DNA from: JBOGDS01 sp050743075
GTDB taxonomy: Bacteria; Actinomycetota; Actinomycetes; Jiangellales; Jiangellaceae
DNA: 29,739 nt
Reading direction: 5' to 3'
NCBI GenBank assembly: GCA_050743075.1
Contig: JBOGDS010000044.1
Location: forward strand, 1-29,739
Shown here in pieces: positions 14,763 to 22,762 of the stretch. The first letter of the stretch is position 1; each line of letters starts with the position of its first letter. The notes below the pieces were generated by a model. It saw nothing but the letters and a program-made list of their open reading frames with translations. It made no database searches and was not told where the DNA came from. Made by a program: the position numbers and the translations under genes.

Positions 14763-15742
14763 CGACTCGAATCGCCGCCGCCACGGGCGTAGCGGCCGTC
14801 GTCCTGGCCATGACCGCCGCGTCGGCGATGGCATGCCCCACCCGGGGGTGTCAGGACCTACCCCCACCGGACGGGTCGGAGGCCGGCAGCGGCGACGGCA
14901 CGGTCTACGTGCAGGTGTGGGGCTCCGGCACCACCAACGGGTCCAGTGGCGGCTTCGAGGTCCCGCTACGCGAGATCGCGATCATGCCGCCGTGCCGCTA
15001 CATCCCCGGCATGACCGGCCAGGAATACTACGACTGGTTCAGGAACGGTGGCGCCATCGGCCATGCCGACGGCGACCCGTACGAGCCGCATCCCGGCTAC
15101 GAGCAGCACCAGGACGACACCGAAGGCGTCTGGTGGGGCGGCATGTGCTCCTCGGCGGACTTCGACGGCACCCTGGGCGAGTTCTTCGACTACAGCAGCG
15201 GCTGGTTCGATGAGAACGACTCGATCTACGTCCAGCCCGGCGACCCGCAGCCGGTACCGCCGATCCCGCCCGAGGTCCTGGTCAACTACGCCTACGACTC
15301 GATGGACATCCCCGACCCGCAGCTCGCCTGGAACCCGCGCCGCGGTGCCGACGCCGCCACGTTCGTCAACCTCGCCACCTGGGTCTGGCTGGAAGACTCC
15401 CCCGTCACCCTCGAGGTCAACGCCGCGGCCGGCGGCAACACTGCCACGGTCGTCGCCGAGCTGAGCGGTATGACCGTCTCGGCCCCGACCGCCGAACCCG
15501 CCGTCTGCGGCGGGGCGGGCGTGCCGTGGTCCGCAACGGCCACCACGGACTGCGCCATCGTCTTCACCCGGTCCAGCGCGAACCAGCCAGACCAGGCAAC
15601 CGAGGTCACCGTCGAAACCACCTGGACGGTCGACTGGTTCGCCAACGGCGCGCCCCAGGGCCCGCTCCAGCCACAGACCATGACCGAAACCACCGACATC
15701 CCCGTCGCGGAGGTGCAGGCGCTCGTCACCGGCAACCCCTGA
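14756..15742 (+). CDS. Secreted protein, unknown function, Cys-containing
   Basis: This 328-aa protein has a signal peptide (residues 1-26, cut near ASA-MA) and no lipobox. The mature N-terminus has closely spaced cysteines (CPTRGC), then a Gly/Ser-rich linker. An aromatic-rich domain (about 70-190) follows, with PPCRYIPGMTGQEYYDWFRN, VWWGGMCSS and FFDYSSGWFD. A beta-rich C-terminal half (about 200-328) has SPVTLEVNAAAGG, CGGAGVPWSATATTDCAIVF and VETTWTVDWFANG. The architecture matches actinobacterial secreted proteins often called hypothetical or mislabelled ATP/GTP-binding, found beside a lipoprotein and a WXG100-like gene. The ATG at 14756 overlaps the lipoprotein end by 7 nt. No catalytic motif is seen. 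A run of four 30-bp repeats begins 8 nt after the stop. Confidence 0.78.
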   Translation: MLTTRIAAATGVAAVVLAMTAASAMACPTRGCQDLPPPDGSEAGSGDGTVYVQVWGSGTTNGSSGGFEVPLREIAIMPPCRYIPGMTGQEYYDWFRNGGAIGHADGDPYEPHPGYEQHQDDTEGVWWGGMCSSADFDGTLGEFFDYSSGWFDENDSIYVQPGDPQPVPPIPPEVLVNYAYDSMDIPDPQLAWNPRRGADAATFVNLATWVWLEDSPVTLEVNAAAGGNTATVVAELSGMTVSAPTAEPAVCGGAGVPWSATATTDCAIVFTRSSANQPDQATEVTVETTWTVDWFANGAPQGPLQPQTMTETTDIPVAEVQALVTGNP

Positions 15743-15750
15743 CCCGCCGG

Positions 15751-15870
15751 CCCATGACACCCTCTGTGTGAACCCTTGGGCCCATGACACCCTCTGTGTG
15801 AACCCTTGGGCCCATGACACCCTCTGTGTGAACCCTTGGGCCCATGACACCCTCTGTGTGAACCCTTGGG
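15751..15870. repeat. Four perfect 30-bp tandem repeats
   Basis: The unit starts CCCATGACACCCTCTGTGTG and ends AACCCTTGGG; it recurs at 15751-15780, 15781-15810, 15811-15840 and 15841-15870 without a mismatch. Each unit contains a small hairpin (ACAC-CCTCT-GTGT), the ends CCCA/TGGG are complementary, and unit junctions form GGGCCC. The period is a multiple of three, so long frames pass through on both strands, but these are not genes. The array lies directly after the secreted-protein stop and may act in transcript ends or be a variable-number locus. Confidence 0.97.
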
Positions 15871-15927
15871 CGGTTGGTTGGCTGTGGTCGGGTTTGCGGT
15901 GGCGGCGTGTACGGCCCGGTCCCTCAC

Positions 15928-15980
15928 GGGCCAAGGACGCTGCGCGTCCCGGTGGGGGCGGCTGCGCCGGTCCTTGACCC
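15928..15980. repeat. Imperfect inverted repeat downstream of the IS110 remnant
   Basis: GGGCCAAGGAC (15928-15938) and GTCCTTGACCC (15970-15980) are complementary except for one position, flanking a GC-rich 31-nt centre with further GCTGCGC repetition. It may mark an end of the degraded element or be an independent hairpin. Confidence 0.45.
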
Positions 15981-16013
15981 GTGGGTCCCTGCCGGGCCTG
16001 GGCAGGGTGAACT

Positions 16014-16038
16014 GCGGGCAGGGCGGTGCCCTGCCCGC
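16014..16038. terminator. Very stable hairpin, 11-bp perfect stem, 3-nt loop
   Basis: GCGGGCAGGGC (16014-16024) pairs perfectly with GCCCTGCCCGC (16028-16038). It lies just 3' of the transposase homology on the minus strand. It lacks a T tract but is one of the strongest simple hairpins in the window; it may be a terminator or a structured part of the mobile element's end. Confidence 0.5.
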
Positions 16039-16098
16039 TGGGGCGGCCACCGCAGCTTTCGGGCTGGTGGTGTCGGGTCGGGCCGCGTCGGGCTGGGC

Positions 16099-16305
16099 GA
16101 GTTTTGCGGCGTTGCCGTGGCGGGCGGGGTCGTAGGCGACGCCGGTGTGCCAGCAGCGGTAGATCACCGGGATCCAGGCGCGGGCCAGCACGCACACGGC
16201 GTGGGGGTGGTCGTGACCGCGGGCCACGGCGTCGGTGTAGACCTGCGCGGCCCATGCGCTGGTGTGGCGACGGTCGTCGGCGAAGGTCGAGATGGCCACC
16301 CGAAG
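16099..16305 (-). pseudogene. IS110-family transposase, C-terminal remnant
   Basis: The minus-strand translation reads LRVAISTFADDRRHTSAWAA, then VYTDAVARGHDHPHAVCVLA and RAWIPVIYRCWHTGVAYDP. This is the conserved C-terminal end of IS110/IS116/IS902 (DEDD) transposases, where a xxFADxxRHxxxWAAxxYxxARxxGxxHPHA block is followed by RAWxRVxWxCWxxxxxYDPxxH. The N-terminal DEDD RuvC-like domain and the catalytic-Ser region are missing, and upstream sequence (16306-16440) is unrelated, so only the last 70 or so residues survive. It marks past transposition between the two gene groups of the secretion locus. Confidence 0.75.
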
Positions 16306-16473
16306 CCCTCTGTCGCCGGATCCTGGCCCCGCAAGAACCGGGGCGGCTGTGTCATGCGGGCCCCACATGGGCGACCATGCCTGGCCATCACCCCGGCTCT
16401 CGCCGAATCCCAACAACGAGCACCCTGCCGGTGCCCACAAGGAGGGTCCACCAGTGACCGTGCCGAGCGACGG

Positions 16474-17040
16474 CTAGTCGCCGGGGACGTCCTCACTGCC
16501 ACACGCCCACGGCAGCATCGACCCGAGGTAGCGCGACACATCCTCGTGCGGGTCGCGTCCCTCGACCGGCGTGAAGAGCGTGGTCTTGACCAGCCGGTCC
16601 TCGCAGACCCACCAGGCTTCGACGGACCCGAACCCGAAGGCGTAGCCCTCGCCGGGCTGCCGTGACTCGATCGGATGCCCGCCCTCGGTCGTCCGCAGCA
16701 TCTCGAGCACCTCGTCGGCCCCTCCGAACCCGGCGCTCTCGACCTCGCGTTCCTCGACGATGACCGCCGTCTCGGACTCATCGTCGTCGGCTGCCTGGAG
16801 GAAGCAGAAGAACTCGCCGGGCACGTCGCCCCAGTCGCCGGACTCTTCGGCGACTTCCAGCGACTCCTCACCGCTCATCAACTCGGCTCCGCGCAGCGGT
16901 ACGCCGGGACAGCCGAAGGGAGCCTCCGCCGTCTCCGGCACCGGCGTGTCGGTGTCGGAGCCGGTGCAGCCGGCGGCGCCCAAGGCCACCACGGTCACCG
17001 AGGCCACCAGCGCCAGCCGGACCGGCGGTCGCGTGCGCAT
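16474..17040 (-). CDS. Lipoprotein A of the DUF6571 module, unknown function
   Basis: This 188-aa protein has a basic start (MRTRPPVRL), a hydrophobic core and the lipobox ALGAAGC, with the acylated Cys at about residue 25. A short Thr/Pro/Glu linker leads to a compact acidic domain with four cysteines (FGCPGVPL, FFCFLQ, WWVCED, PWACGS) that could form two disulfides outside the cell. I do not recognise the family. The ATG at 17040 lies 5 nt after the stop of the DUF6571-like gene, so the two are coupled. A second lipoprotein gene (19171-19812) holds the equivalent place in the sister module, but the two share little sequence apart from the lipobox and acidic character. Confidence 0.75.
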   Translation of the reverse strand: MRTRPPVRLALVASVTVVALGAAGCTGSDTDTPVPETAEAPFGCPGVPLRGAELMSGEESLEVAEESGDWGDVPGEFFCFLQAADDDESETAVIVEEREVESAGFGGADEVLEMLRTTEGGHPIESRQPGEGYAFGFGSVEAWWVCEDRLVKTTLFTPVEGRDPHEDVSRYLGSMLPWACGSEDVPGD

Positions 17041-17045
17041 CGCGA

Positions 17046-19052
17046 TCAATCGTCCCCGCCCCGGTCGAGCCCCGATCTGAACTCGCCGTCGATGTCGGGG
17101 AGCAGAGCGGTGGCAGCCTGGCCCGCGTCTCCATGCGTGAGCCAGTCGATGAACTGGGCCCGCATCTGCGGCGTCTCCACGACCGACGCGTCGAACACGC
17201 CGCCCTCGAACCACGGGTAAGTGCGGCCGTCCTCGTTCTTCATGGCATCGGGCGGCAGGTGGTCGTTCTCGGCCAGGGCGAGGGCCATCGCGATCTGCAG
17301 GTCGGTCACGGCCACCTGCTGGACGGTGAGGTTCTCGCCCTGGACCCTCGACTCGTTGTTGGTGAAGTGCGACGCCACGGCATCCTTGCCCTGACTGAGC
17401 GCCTGGTCGGCCAGGAACGAGGTGAACGTGCCACCGGTCGGCACCAGGCCGACGACGTCGGAGGCGATGTCGAGATACATCTGCGCGCGTTCGTCGGCCT
17501 CGCGTGCCTCGGCCTCGGTGCCGACCTCCATCGCGCCCAGGACGAACCCGTTGAGCGCGCTGGACCGGTCGACGGCAGCCTGGACTCGGCTCATGTCCGT
17601 CACGTCGCCGTCCCAATCCGCCGCGGCCACGTTCATCCGGTACGCGTTCCACTCGGCCGACGCGTGCGCGATCTGCGCGACCGCGTCGTCGTCGGTCAGC
17701 ACCTCCTGCATCACGTCGCGCAGGTGGTCGTACTCGAAGTCGGCACCGATCGGCAGCCCGTCCTCCCACGGGACGCTCTGCAGCGGGTCGTATGTTCCGA
17801 ACGACCCGCCGGGTCCGTTCGCGATCCGGTCGACGTCGGAGATGTACGTCGCGAGGATGTGCCCGAGGCTGTCCTTGCCGGCGTCACCGATGGCCCGCCC
17901 GTTGCGTCCCTCGTCGCGCTCCGCCAGGAAGTGGATGGTGGCCGACGCCACCCACGCGGCACGCGCGGACTGCGGGTCGTCGTGGTCGCGGAAGGACGTG
18001 GCGGCGGCGTCGAGCATGATGCCGAGGGAGTTGAAGTCGTCGTGCGCCCATGTCCGGTCCTGGATGATGTACTGGGCCCGCTCGACGGCTTCTTCACCGC
18101 CCGGGTTGATGAAGTCGAGCGCCGCCTCCGGCGTGCGCCCCATCGCCTCGAACAGCCCGACGAACGGGTCGTAGTACCCGTCGCCGCCCTCGGTACCGAG
18201 CGTCCAGGTGTCGAGGTCACCGTCGAAACGGCCTCCCCAGACCCGGCCGTCCTGTTCCTTCTCCCAGTCGTAGAGTCCCGTGCCGATGGTGGTCAGGAAG
18301 TCCGCCTCGTACGTGCCGTGGCGAAGGATCTGCGACAGCCCCCAGCCGAGCGTGGTGTTGTCCCCGGTGACGACGGTGACGAGGTCCTGCGCGAAGCCGT
18401 CGTCGAACGCGGACGAGTTCGACGACGTCGCCAACGCGTTGCCGTAGCTCTCCATGAACTGCTGCTGAAGCTGCTGGATCCGCTCCATCATGTGTGTGTC
18501 GTCGTCCCAGAACAGGTCCTCTGAACCCATGCTCATCAGGTTCCGCGAGTACGCATCGGCGAAGTACTTCAACGCCTCCGGCACTCTCAGGGCGCCTTCG
18601 GGCCCGAGCCGGTCGAACATCGTGTTCGTGACGTCCTCGTCGTCCTGGTATCGGTCGAGCAGCTGGGCCAGCTCGCCCAGGTGTTCGACATCCTCACGGT
18701 CTCGCGGATCGCTCGGGAGGTCGCCAAAGGCGTCAGCGAACTCGATCCCGATCTGTTCGCGAGTGCCCTCAGGCGTGTCAGCCGGAACGTCGTAGCTCAC
18801 CGGTCCGTCCCACGACGAGCGGTCGCCGCCGTTCACCAGGACCGCCAGGTCGACCCGGGCCTGCAGGTCGGATGCCGACGCGGTGATGGCCGACGTGTGC
18901 TCGCCGAGTGCGTTCAGGGCAGACACGACAGTCAGGCCGCGACCTGCCGCACTGGCCACGGCGCTCCACTCGTCGAACACCAGGTCGACGACGTCGCCGA
19001 GGCCCGTGATCACACCACGCAGGGCGGGAACATCGATCGAGACTCGCACCAT
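17046..19052 (-). CDS. DUF6571-like large protein A, putative T7SS-associated
   Basis: This 668-aa acidic protein has no signal peptide or membrane segment. The N-terminal 75 residues (MVRVSIDVPALRGVITGLGD..., then VFDEWSAVASAAGRGL and LGEHTSAITASASDLQARVD) form a helical WXG/LXG-like region, nearly identical to the N-terminus of the paralogue at 20293-22371. Shared blocks continue: LLDRYQDDEDVTNTMFDRLGPEGAL, AALDFINPGG, DRTWAHDDF, ILATYISDVDRI and a C-terminal LADQALSQGKDAV. The pattern fits DUF6571, a family in actinobacterial type VII-like loci. It is probably a secreted substrate or a structural scaffold; no toxin motif is visible at the C-terminus. Its ATG overlaps the stop of a 10-codon ORF (TGATG), as the paralogue's does with a WXG-like gene. 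Confidence 0.78.
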   Translation of the reverse strand: MVRVSIDVPALRGVITGLGDVVDLVFDEWSAVASAAGRGLTVVSALNALGEHTSAITASASDLQARVDLAVLVNGGDRSSWDGPVSYDVPADTPEGTREQIGIEFADAFGDLPSDPRDREDVEHLGELAQLLDRYQDDEDVTNTMFDRLGPEGALRVPEALKYFADAYSRNLMSMGSEDLFWDDDTHMMERIQQLQQQFMESYGNALATSSNSSAFDDGFAQDLVTVVTGDNTTLGWGLSQILRHGTYEADFLTTIGTGLYDWEKEQDGRVWGGRFDGDLDTWTLGTEGGDGYYDPFVGLFEAMGRTPEAALDFINPGGEEAVERAQYIIQDRTWAHDDFNSLGIMLDAAATSFRDHDDPQSARAAWVASATIHFLAERDEGRNGRAIGDAGKDSLGHILATYISDVDRIANGPGGSFGTYDPLQSVPWEDGLPIGADFEYDHLRDVMQEVLTDDDAVAQIAHASAEWNAYRMNVAAADWDGDVTDMSRVQAAVDRSSALNGFVLGAMEVGTEAEAREADERAQMYLDIASDVVGLVPTGGTFTSFLADQALSQGKDAVASHFTNNESRVQGENLTVQQVAVTDLQIAMALALAENDHLPPDAMKNEDGRTYPWFEGGVFDASVVETPQMRAQFIDWLTHGDAGQAATALLPDIDGEFRSGLDRGGDD

Positions 19053-19084
19053 CAGTACCCCACCTGCAGAGCATCATCAGACAT
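19052..19084 (-). pseudogene. Ten-codon ORF, vestige of the WXG-like gene of module A
   Basis: The ORF encodes MSDDALQVGY. Its stop overlaps the DUF6571-like start as TGATG, and the 17 nt GGTGGGGTACTGATGGT around that overlap is identical to the end of the WXG-like gene of module B, whose protein also ends VGY. Its ATG stands 26 nt after the same 12-bp element that precedes module B's WXG-like ATG, with GGAGGGA as ribosome site. It therefore has the start, the end and the control region of that gene but almost none of the inside. It may still be translated to couple ribosome entry to the downstream gene. Confidence 0.7.
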
Positions 19085-19110
19085 CGGGCGTCCCTCCACG
19101 TGCGAGGCGG

Positions 19111-19122
19111 GTCAACGATATC
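19111..19122 (-). promoter_or_regulatory. Module A promoter element (shared with module B)
   Basis: On the minus strand the sequence is GATATCGTTGAC, identical to 22763-22774. It contains TATCGT (19120-19115), a TANNNT-type -10 box. The distance from the element to the following ATG is 26 nt in both modules. A convincing -35 box is not seen here. It may be a -10 region or an operator for a shared regulator. Confidence 0.55.
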
Positions 19123-19170
19123 CAGGCCGTGGCCGCAGGACTACGGCCGCAGTCTGGTTGCCTCGTGCAG

Positions 19171-19812
19171 TCACGTGTCGCGCGCAGCGAGATCGCCCGC
19201 CCGGGTTCGCGCTTCGTCCTCCAGGTCCGTGACCGACAGCGGCGCCTCGTCACCCTCGTAGGCTGCGACGACGACACCGACCACCGGACCTTCGCTGAAG
19301 AACAGCATGTCGGCGCCGCCGTCGACGCCGCGGATGGTCCGGCGTTCGTTGACGACGAACCTGTCCGCCTCGTCCGCGGAGATCTCGAACGCGGAGATGC
19401 CGTCCTCGTCGACCTCGTCGACGGGACCGCACAGCCCCGCCGCCCCGCGGAGGCGTTCGAAGTCGCTGCGCCGGCTGCCACTGCCCTCGCGGGCCACCCA
19501 CGCCTGGGACACGACCGTGACCCCGTCGCGTGCGAGGGTGGCCTCGGACCCGTCCCCCGCCTCGGAGATCGACCGCAAGGAACGTGTCAGGCCGCCGCAC
19601 AGCGACCCGCCGCCCTCGTCTGAGCTGCTCCAGCCGTCGCCCTCGAGGTCGGCCGTCTCCAGCACGCCCACCCGGCCAGCCTCGCTGGGCTCCTCGTCCC
19701 CACCAGCCGTGCAGCCACCGATGCCAAGGACGGCCGCCGTCAGCACCGTCGCTCCGGCCAGGCCGGCCCGCCGACAGGGCCCCTTCTCCGAGCGGCCGCC
19801 CGCCAGCCTCAC
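19171..19812 (-). CDS. Lipoprotein B of the DUF6571 module, unknown function
   Basis: This 213-aa protein has a positively charged N-terminus (GRSEKGPCRRAG), a hydrophobic segment and the lipobox LGIGGC, with acylated Cys near residue 34. The mature domain has two cysteines (SLCGGL and GLCGPV) and beta-rich segments (VTVVSQAW, VGVVVAAYEG), consistent with a compact extracytoplasmic domain; the family is not recognised. The start is fixed by overlap: GTG 19812 forms GTGA with the TGA of the upstream 153-aa gene. The longer in-frame start (20124) would lie within that gene. It is the last gene of module B, before module A's promoter. Confidence 0.75.
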   Translation of the reverse strand: MRLAGGRSEKGPCRRAGLAGATVLTAAVLGIGGCTAGGDEEPSEAGRVGVLETADLEGDGWSSSDEGGGSLCGGLTRSLRSISEAGDGSEATLARDGVTVVSQAWVAREGSGSRRSDFERLRGAAGLCGPVDEVDEDGISAFEISADEADRFVVNERRTIRGVDGGADMLFFSEGPVVGVVVAAYEGDEAPLSVTDLEDEARTRAGDLAARDT

Positions 19813-20270
19813 GCCGCTACCCACTCGACCAGCACCCGCACGGCCCGATCCAGTGCCCTGGCCGTCAGGTCGACGTCGGGCACGACGGCAGAGCGCAGGC
19901 CTACGCCCACCAGGCTGCCGTGGGCGAACGACCACATCCGGTCCAGCGACCCGCCGCCCCGTTCGGCCGGCATCAGGCACCGGAAGGACACCTCGTCGAC
20001 CGACCGCTCCACCACGGTCACGCGGTGGGGGGTGGGACCGAATGTCGCGCCCTGCAGCTCGTCGAGCTGGCGGGCGAGCGCAGCCAGCCGCCGGCGGGTC
20101 TTCGTCGCAGACACATGCACCCACTTGCGCCCGGCGACCTCGACGTCGTCCAGGTCGAGGACGTCCTCGACCACGCGGCGGGTCCCGAGGGTCAGCACCC
20201 TCTCCCGCCAGGCAAGTGGGGCAGGCAACGGATGCCAGCGATCCGACTCCAGACCGGACCGAAGCGCCAT
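19809..20270 (-). CDS. Hypothetical protein, 153 aa, in the DUF6571 module
   Basis: I do not recognise this protein. It is soluble and basic, with no signal peptide. It has an N-terminal strand-rich part (ERVLTLGTRRVVEDVLDLDD, WVHVSA) and a C-terminal half with VDEVSFRCLMPAERGGGSLDR and an end helix ALDRAVRVLVEWVAA. Start ATG 20270 is preferred because GGAG lies 8 nt upstream; GTG 20276 would be only 2 nt from it. It is 22 nt downstream of the DUF6571-like gene B and overlaps lipoprotein B by 4 nt, so it is part of the same operon. Module A has no counterpart. A cytoplasmic chaperone or adaptor role (as EspG has in ESX systems) is possible from position only. Confidence 0.65.
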   Translation of the reverse strand: MALRSGLESDRWHPLPAPLAWRERVLTLGTRRVVEDVLDLDDVEVAGRKWVHVSATKTRRRLAALARQLDELQGATFGPTPHRVTVVERSVDEVSFRCLMPAERGGGSLDRMWSFAHGSLVGVGLRSAVVPDVDLTARALDRAVRVLVEWVAA

Positions 20271-20292
20271 CGTCACGTCTCCTCGCGGAGGG

Positions 20293-22371
20293 TCAGTTGC
20301 TTTCGAAGGGCTCTTCGAAGCTGTCGCGGAACTCCACCTCGAAGTCGAACGGGTTGAAGATCCCGCCGGTGCCGTCCTCGACGTTCTTCAACCACGAGAT
20401 CGCCGTGACCTGATCCTCCGGGTCGAGCTCCCTGAACTCCTCCCAGCTCAACAGGTCGCCGTCCGGCGCCCACGGGCCCTGCAGTGCGGTGTCGGGCACG
20501 AGCCCGGCGTGATCCAGGGCGGCGAACACGTTGTACTGCGCCAACGCCATGGTGTTGTCGGCGTTGGATCCCTGGCGGTCCCGCTCGGCTGCCTCCATCG
20601 TCGCCCACTGGTTGCCCAGCTCGGTCGCCGACGCCCCGACCCCCCGGTTCACCGCGAACCCGATGATCGTCTGAGCGACCTGGTCTCCGCCGGCGGCCTT
20701 GACCAGGTTGCCGACGGGCACCATGCCGAGCGCGCTCTGTCCCAGGGCCACCCACTGCCGGCGCACCTCGTCCTCGCCCTTCGCCCGCGCCACCGAGGCG
20801 TCGCCGATGGCGTCGACGAACGCACCCTCCAGCCCGGCCTGGCTGAGGTACGCCTGCTCGAAGATGTCGAGGGCGACGTCGTCGTCCGCGCCGTTCTCCT
20901 GCAGGTACGCGGCCGCGAGCGCGTACTTCTCCGCCGTGAACTCGTTGAGACCCGCGCGCAGGGTCAGCAGGCCCTCCTCGTTGCCCGCGGAGAGCGCGAT
21001 GAACTTCTCCAGCGAGTCCAGGTTGAATATCGGCACGTTGGGCGTCATGCCGGGGTAGTAGCCGGAGCGGATGTCCGGCGACATCCCCTCGTTCCACGCC
21101 GGCTGGTATGCGGCTCCGCCCTGCAGGCTCTGGTCGACGCCGTACATGTACGTCGCCAGGATCGTGGCGAAGTTCACCGACGCCGCCTCGCTGCGCTCCA
21201 TGTCGGTGCCGAACATGCCGGCGTCGTAGAAGCCGATGCCGTCGCGGTGACCCAACATGTTGACCGCGACCGAGGCCAGGTCGGCCGCACGCGCGGCGTC
21301 CGCGCCGGTCGGCGGGTCGATCAGCGACGTGTCCGTCGTAGCCGCCAGCAGCGCCTCGCTCAGGTGGAGGAACTGGTCGTGACTCCACATCCGGTCGTGG
21401 ATCCAGTACAGCTGGCGGTCGACGACCCCGTCGTCGTCGGCGTCGCCGCCACCGTGGAAGAAGTCCAGCGCGACGGCTGGGTTGTTGCCCAGCGCCGACA
21501 TCAGCGACACGGTCGGGTCGTAGTGGGCGACGCCGGCCTCGGGCGGGAAGATGTCGAAGAAGACCGAGCCGGTGCCCATGCGGTTGGACCACATGTTCTC
21601 CGAGCCCTCCATCTCCACCCGTTCGAACTGATCCAGGCCGTCGGCGACCGCCTCCAGGAACGGGTCGCTGTACTCGCTGTCGTAGAGCAGGTACGACAGC
21701 GCGCCGACGAAGTCGGGGCTGCCCTGCCGGGCCAGTTCCTCAGGGTCGGTGGTGGCGGTGTCGACCAGCCCCTCGGCGAAGTCCGCGGCCGGGAACCCCG
21801 GCTGCTCCGACGCGCTGTGCAGCGACGCCTTCATCGCGTCGAGGAGCCGCTGCTGGTCCTCCAGCTCGATGTAGCCGCTGCCGTCGCGGGCGAACTGACA
21901 GATGACGAGCAGCGCCCCGTCGGGCCCGAGCGTCTGGTACATCGACGACGTCACCGCGCCGTCGTCCTGGTAGCGCTCGATCAGCTCGGTGTAGGCGCGG
22001 TACGCGTCCGGGTGCTCCGGGTACACGGTGTCGGCGGCCTCGGCCAGCTCCACGCCCAGCTGGGCCTTGACGGCCGCGATCGAGTCCGTCGAACCGGTGA
22101 GCTCGTAGGTGAGCGTCCCGTCGGTCGGCGGCAGCCCGTCGTCACCGGTGTTGTACAGGATCGCCAGGTCCAGCCTGGTCTGCAGGTCGGACGCGGACTG
22201 GGTGATGGCCGAGGTGTGCTCGCCGAGTGCGCTGAGCGCTGGCGCCGTGGTCAACCCGCGGCCGGCCGCCGCGGACACGGCGCTCCACTCGTCGAACACC
22301 GAGTCGACGATGTCGTTCAGGTTCGTGATCACCCCGCGCAGCGCCGGAACGTCGATCGAGACTCTGACCAT
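20293..22371 (-). CDS. DUF6571-like large protein B, putative T7SS-associated
   Basis: This 692-aa acidic protein is paralogous to the 668-aa protein A over its whole length, with strongest identity in the first 75 residues (MVRVSIDVPALRGVIT, FDEWSAVSAAAGRGL, LGEHTSAITQSASDLQTRLD). Other shared blocks are ERYQDDGAVTSSMYQTLGPDGALL, VALDFFHGGG, DRMWSHDQF and ILATYMYGVDQS. A central acidic loop DADDDGVVD (about 310-320) looks like a calcium-binding type Asp motif and is absent from protein A. The C-terminal part (LVKAAGGDQVAQTIIGFAVN onward) is helical, with no known toxin fold. No signal peptide. Its ATG overlaps the WXG-like gene stop (TGATG), so the two proteins are made together and may form a complex for export. 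Confidence 0.78.
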   Translation of the reverse strand: MVRVSIDVPALRGVITNLNDIVDSVFDEWSAVSAAAGRGLTTAPALSALGEHTSAITQSASDLQTRLDLAILYNTGDDGLPPTDGTLTYELTGSTDSIAAVKAQLGVELAEAADTVYPEHPDAYRAYTELIERYQDDGAVTSSMYQTLGPDGALLVICQFARDGSGYIELEDQQRLLDAMKASLHSASEQPGFPAADFAEGLVDTATTDPEELARQGSPDFVGALSYLLYDSEYSDPFLEAVADGLDQFERVEMEGSENMWSNRMGTGSVFFDIFPPEAGVAHYDPTVSLMSALGNNPAVALDFFHGGGDADDDGVVDRQLYWIHDRMWSHDQFLHLSEALLAATTDTSLIDPPTGADAARAADLASVAVNMLGHRDGIGFYDAGMFGTDMERSEAASVNFATILATYMYGVDQSLQGGAAYQPAWNEGMSPDIRSGYYPGMTPNVPIFNLDSLEKFIALSAGNEEGLLTLRAGLNEFTAEKYALAAAYLQENGADDDVALDIFEQAYLSQAGLEGAFVDAIGDASVARAKGEDEVRRQWVALGQSALGMVPVGNLVKAAGGDQVAQTIIGFAVNRGVGASATELGNQWATMEAAERDRQGSNADNTMALAQYNVFAALDHAGLVPDTALQGPWAPDGDLLSWEEFRELDPEDQVTAISWLKNVEDGTGGIFNPFDFEVEFRDSFEEPFESN

Positions 22372-22736
22372 CAGTACCCCACCCAGCCCATCCGGGCGTC
22401 GATCGCGCCGGAACTGGCCTTCCAGGCGACGGTCTCGTCGTTCACGTCGACCTGCTCGGGCTCCGACGCCGCCGCACCGGACAGCTCGTCGACCGCACTG
22501 CTGAACGTCTGCTTCACCGCCCCACCAGCGCCGTCGAGGGTGTCGATGAACGTCGTCCGTTCCGACGACGGTGACTCCCAGGCCCCGTTGTGCAACGCCT
22601 CCAGCGGGGTTGCCAGCGGGTTTCCGGTGTCCGCCCTCAGGTTGCCCAACGCCTCCTCAGCCCGGGTCACCGCCTCCTGCCGGCGGTCCTTGAGCAGGTT
22701 GTTGCGCATGTCGGGAGGCAGTTCTTCCTCAGCCAT
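22371..22736 (-). CDS. WXG-like small protein (module B)
   Basis: This 121-aa, mostly helical, acidic protein has a Trp turn GAWESPSSERT (51-61) between two helices, the arrangement of WXG100-type proteins, though the third position is Ser rather than Gly. A second Trp-containing segment (TVAWKASS) and the end MGWVGY follow. It has no signal peptide or Cys. Start ATG 22736 has GAGAGGA about 7 nt upstream. The stop overlaps the DUF6571-like B start. It heads module B, directly after the EssC-like ATPase gene, and is the likely secretion partner of the protein it is coupled to. Confidence 0.72.
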   Translation of the reverse strand: MAEEELPPDMRNNLLKDRRQEAVTRAEEALGNLRADTGNPLATPLEALHNGAWESPSSERTTFIDTLDGAGGAVKQTFSSAVDELSGAAASEPEQVDVNDETVAWKASSGAIDARMGWVGY

Positions 22737-22762
22737 GTCCGGTCCTCTCGGCGCTCGGGCGC

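Larger units (their letters stand above)
15871..16473. other. Gene-free stretch with IS110 remnant and hairpins
   Basis: About 600 bases follow the tandem repeats without an intact gene. They hold an imperfect inverted repeat (15928-15980), a very strong hairpin (16014-16038) and a fragment of an IS110-family transposase on the minus strand. A short plus-strand frame ending VTVPSDG at 16477 has no recognisable domain and probably is decayed sequence. The lipoprotein gene on the minus strand ends just beyond. Confidence 0.6.

Noticed and set aside
15751..15870. CRISPR array
   Set aside because: The 30-bp units are directly adjacent without spacers, and no cas genes are present.
15292..16440. 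A 382-codon minus-strand frame covering the 30-bp repeats and the IS110 homology
   Set aside because: Only about 70 residues match a transposase; the rest is created by repeats whose period is a multiple of three and by shadowing of the secreted-protein gene.
17046..22371. DUF6571-like proteins as polymorphic toxins with immunity genes
   Set aside because: No C-terminal nuclease, deaminase or other toxin motif is visible, the C-termini are not hypervariable between the two copies in an obvious way, and the downstream genes encode lipoproteins rather than small cytoplasmic immunity proteins.
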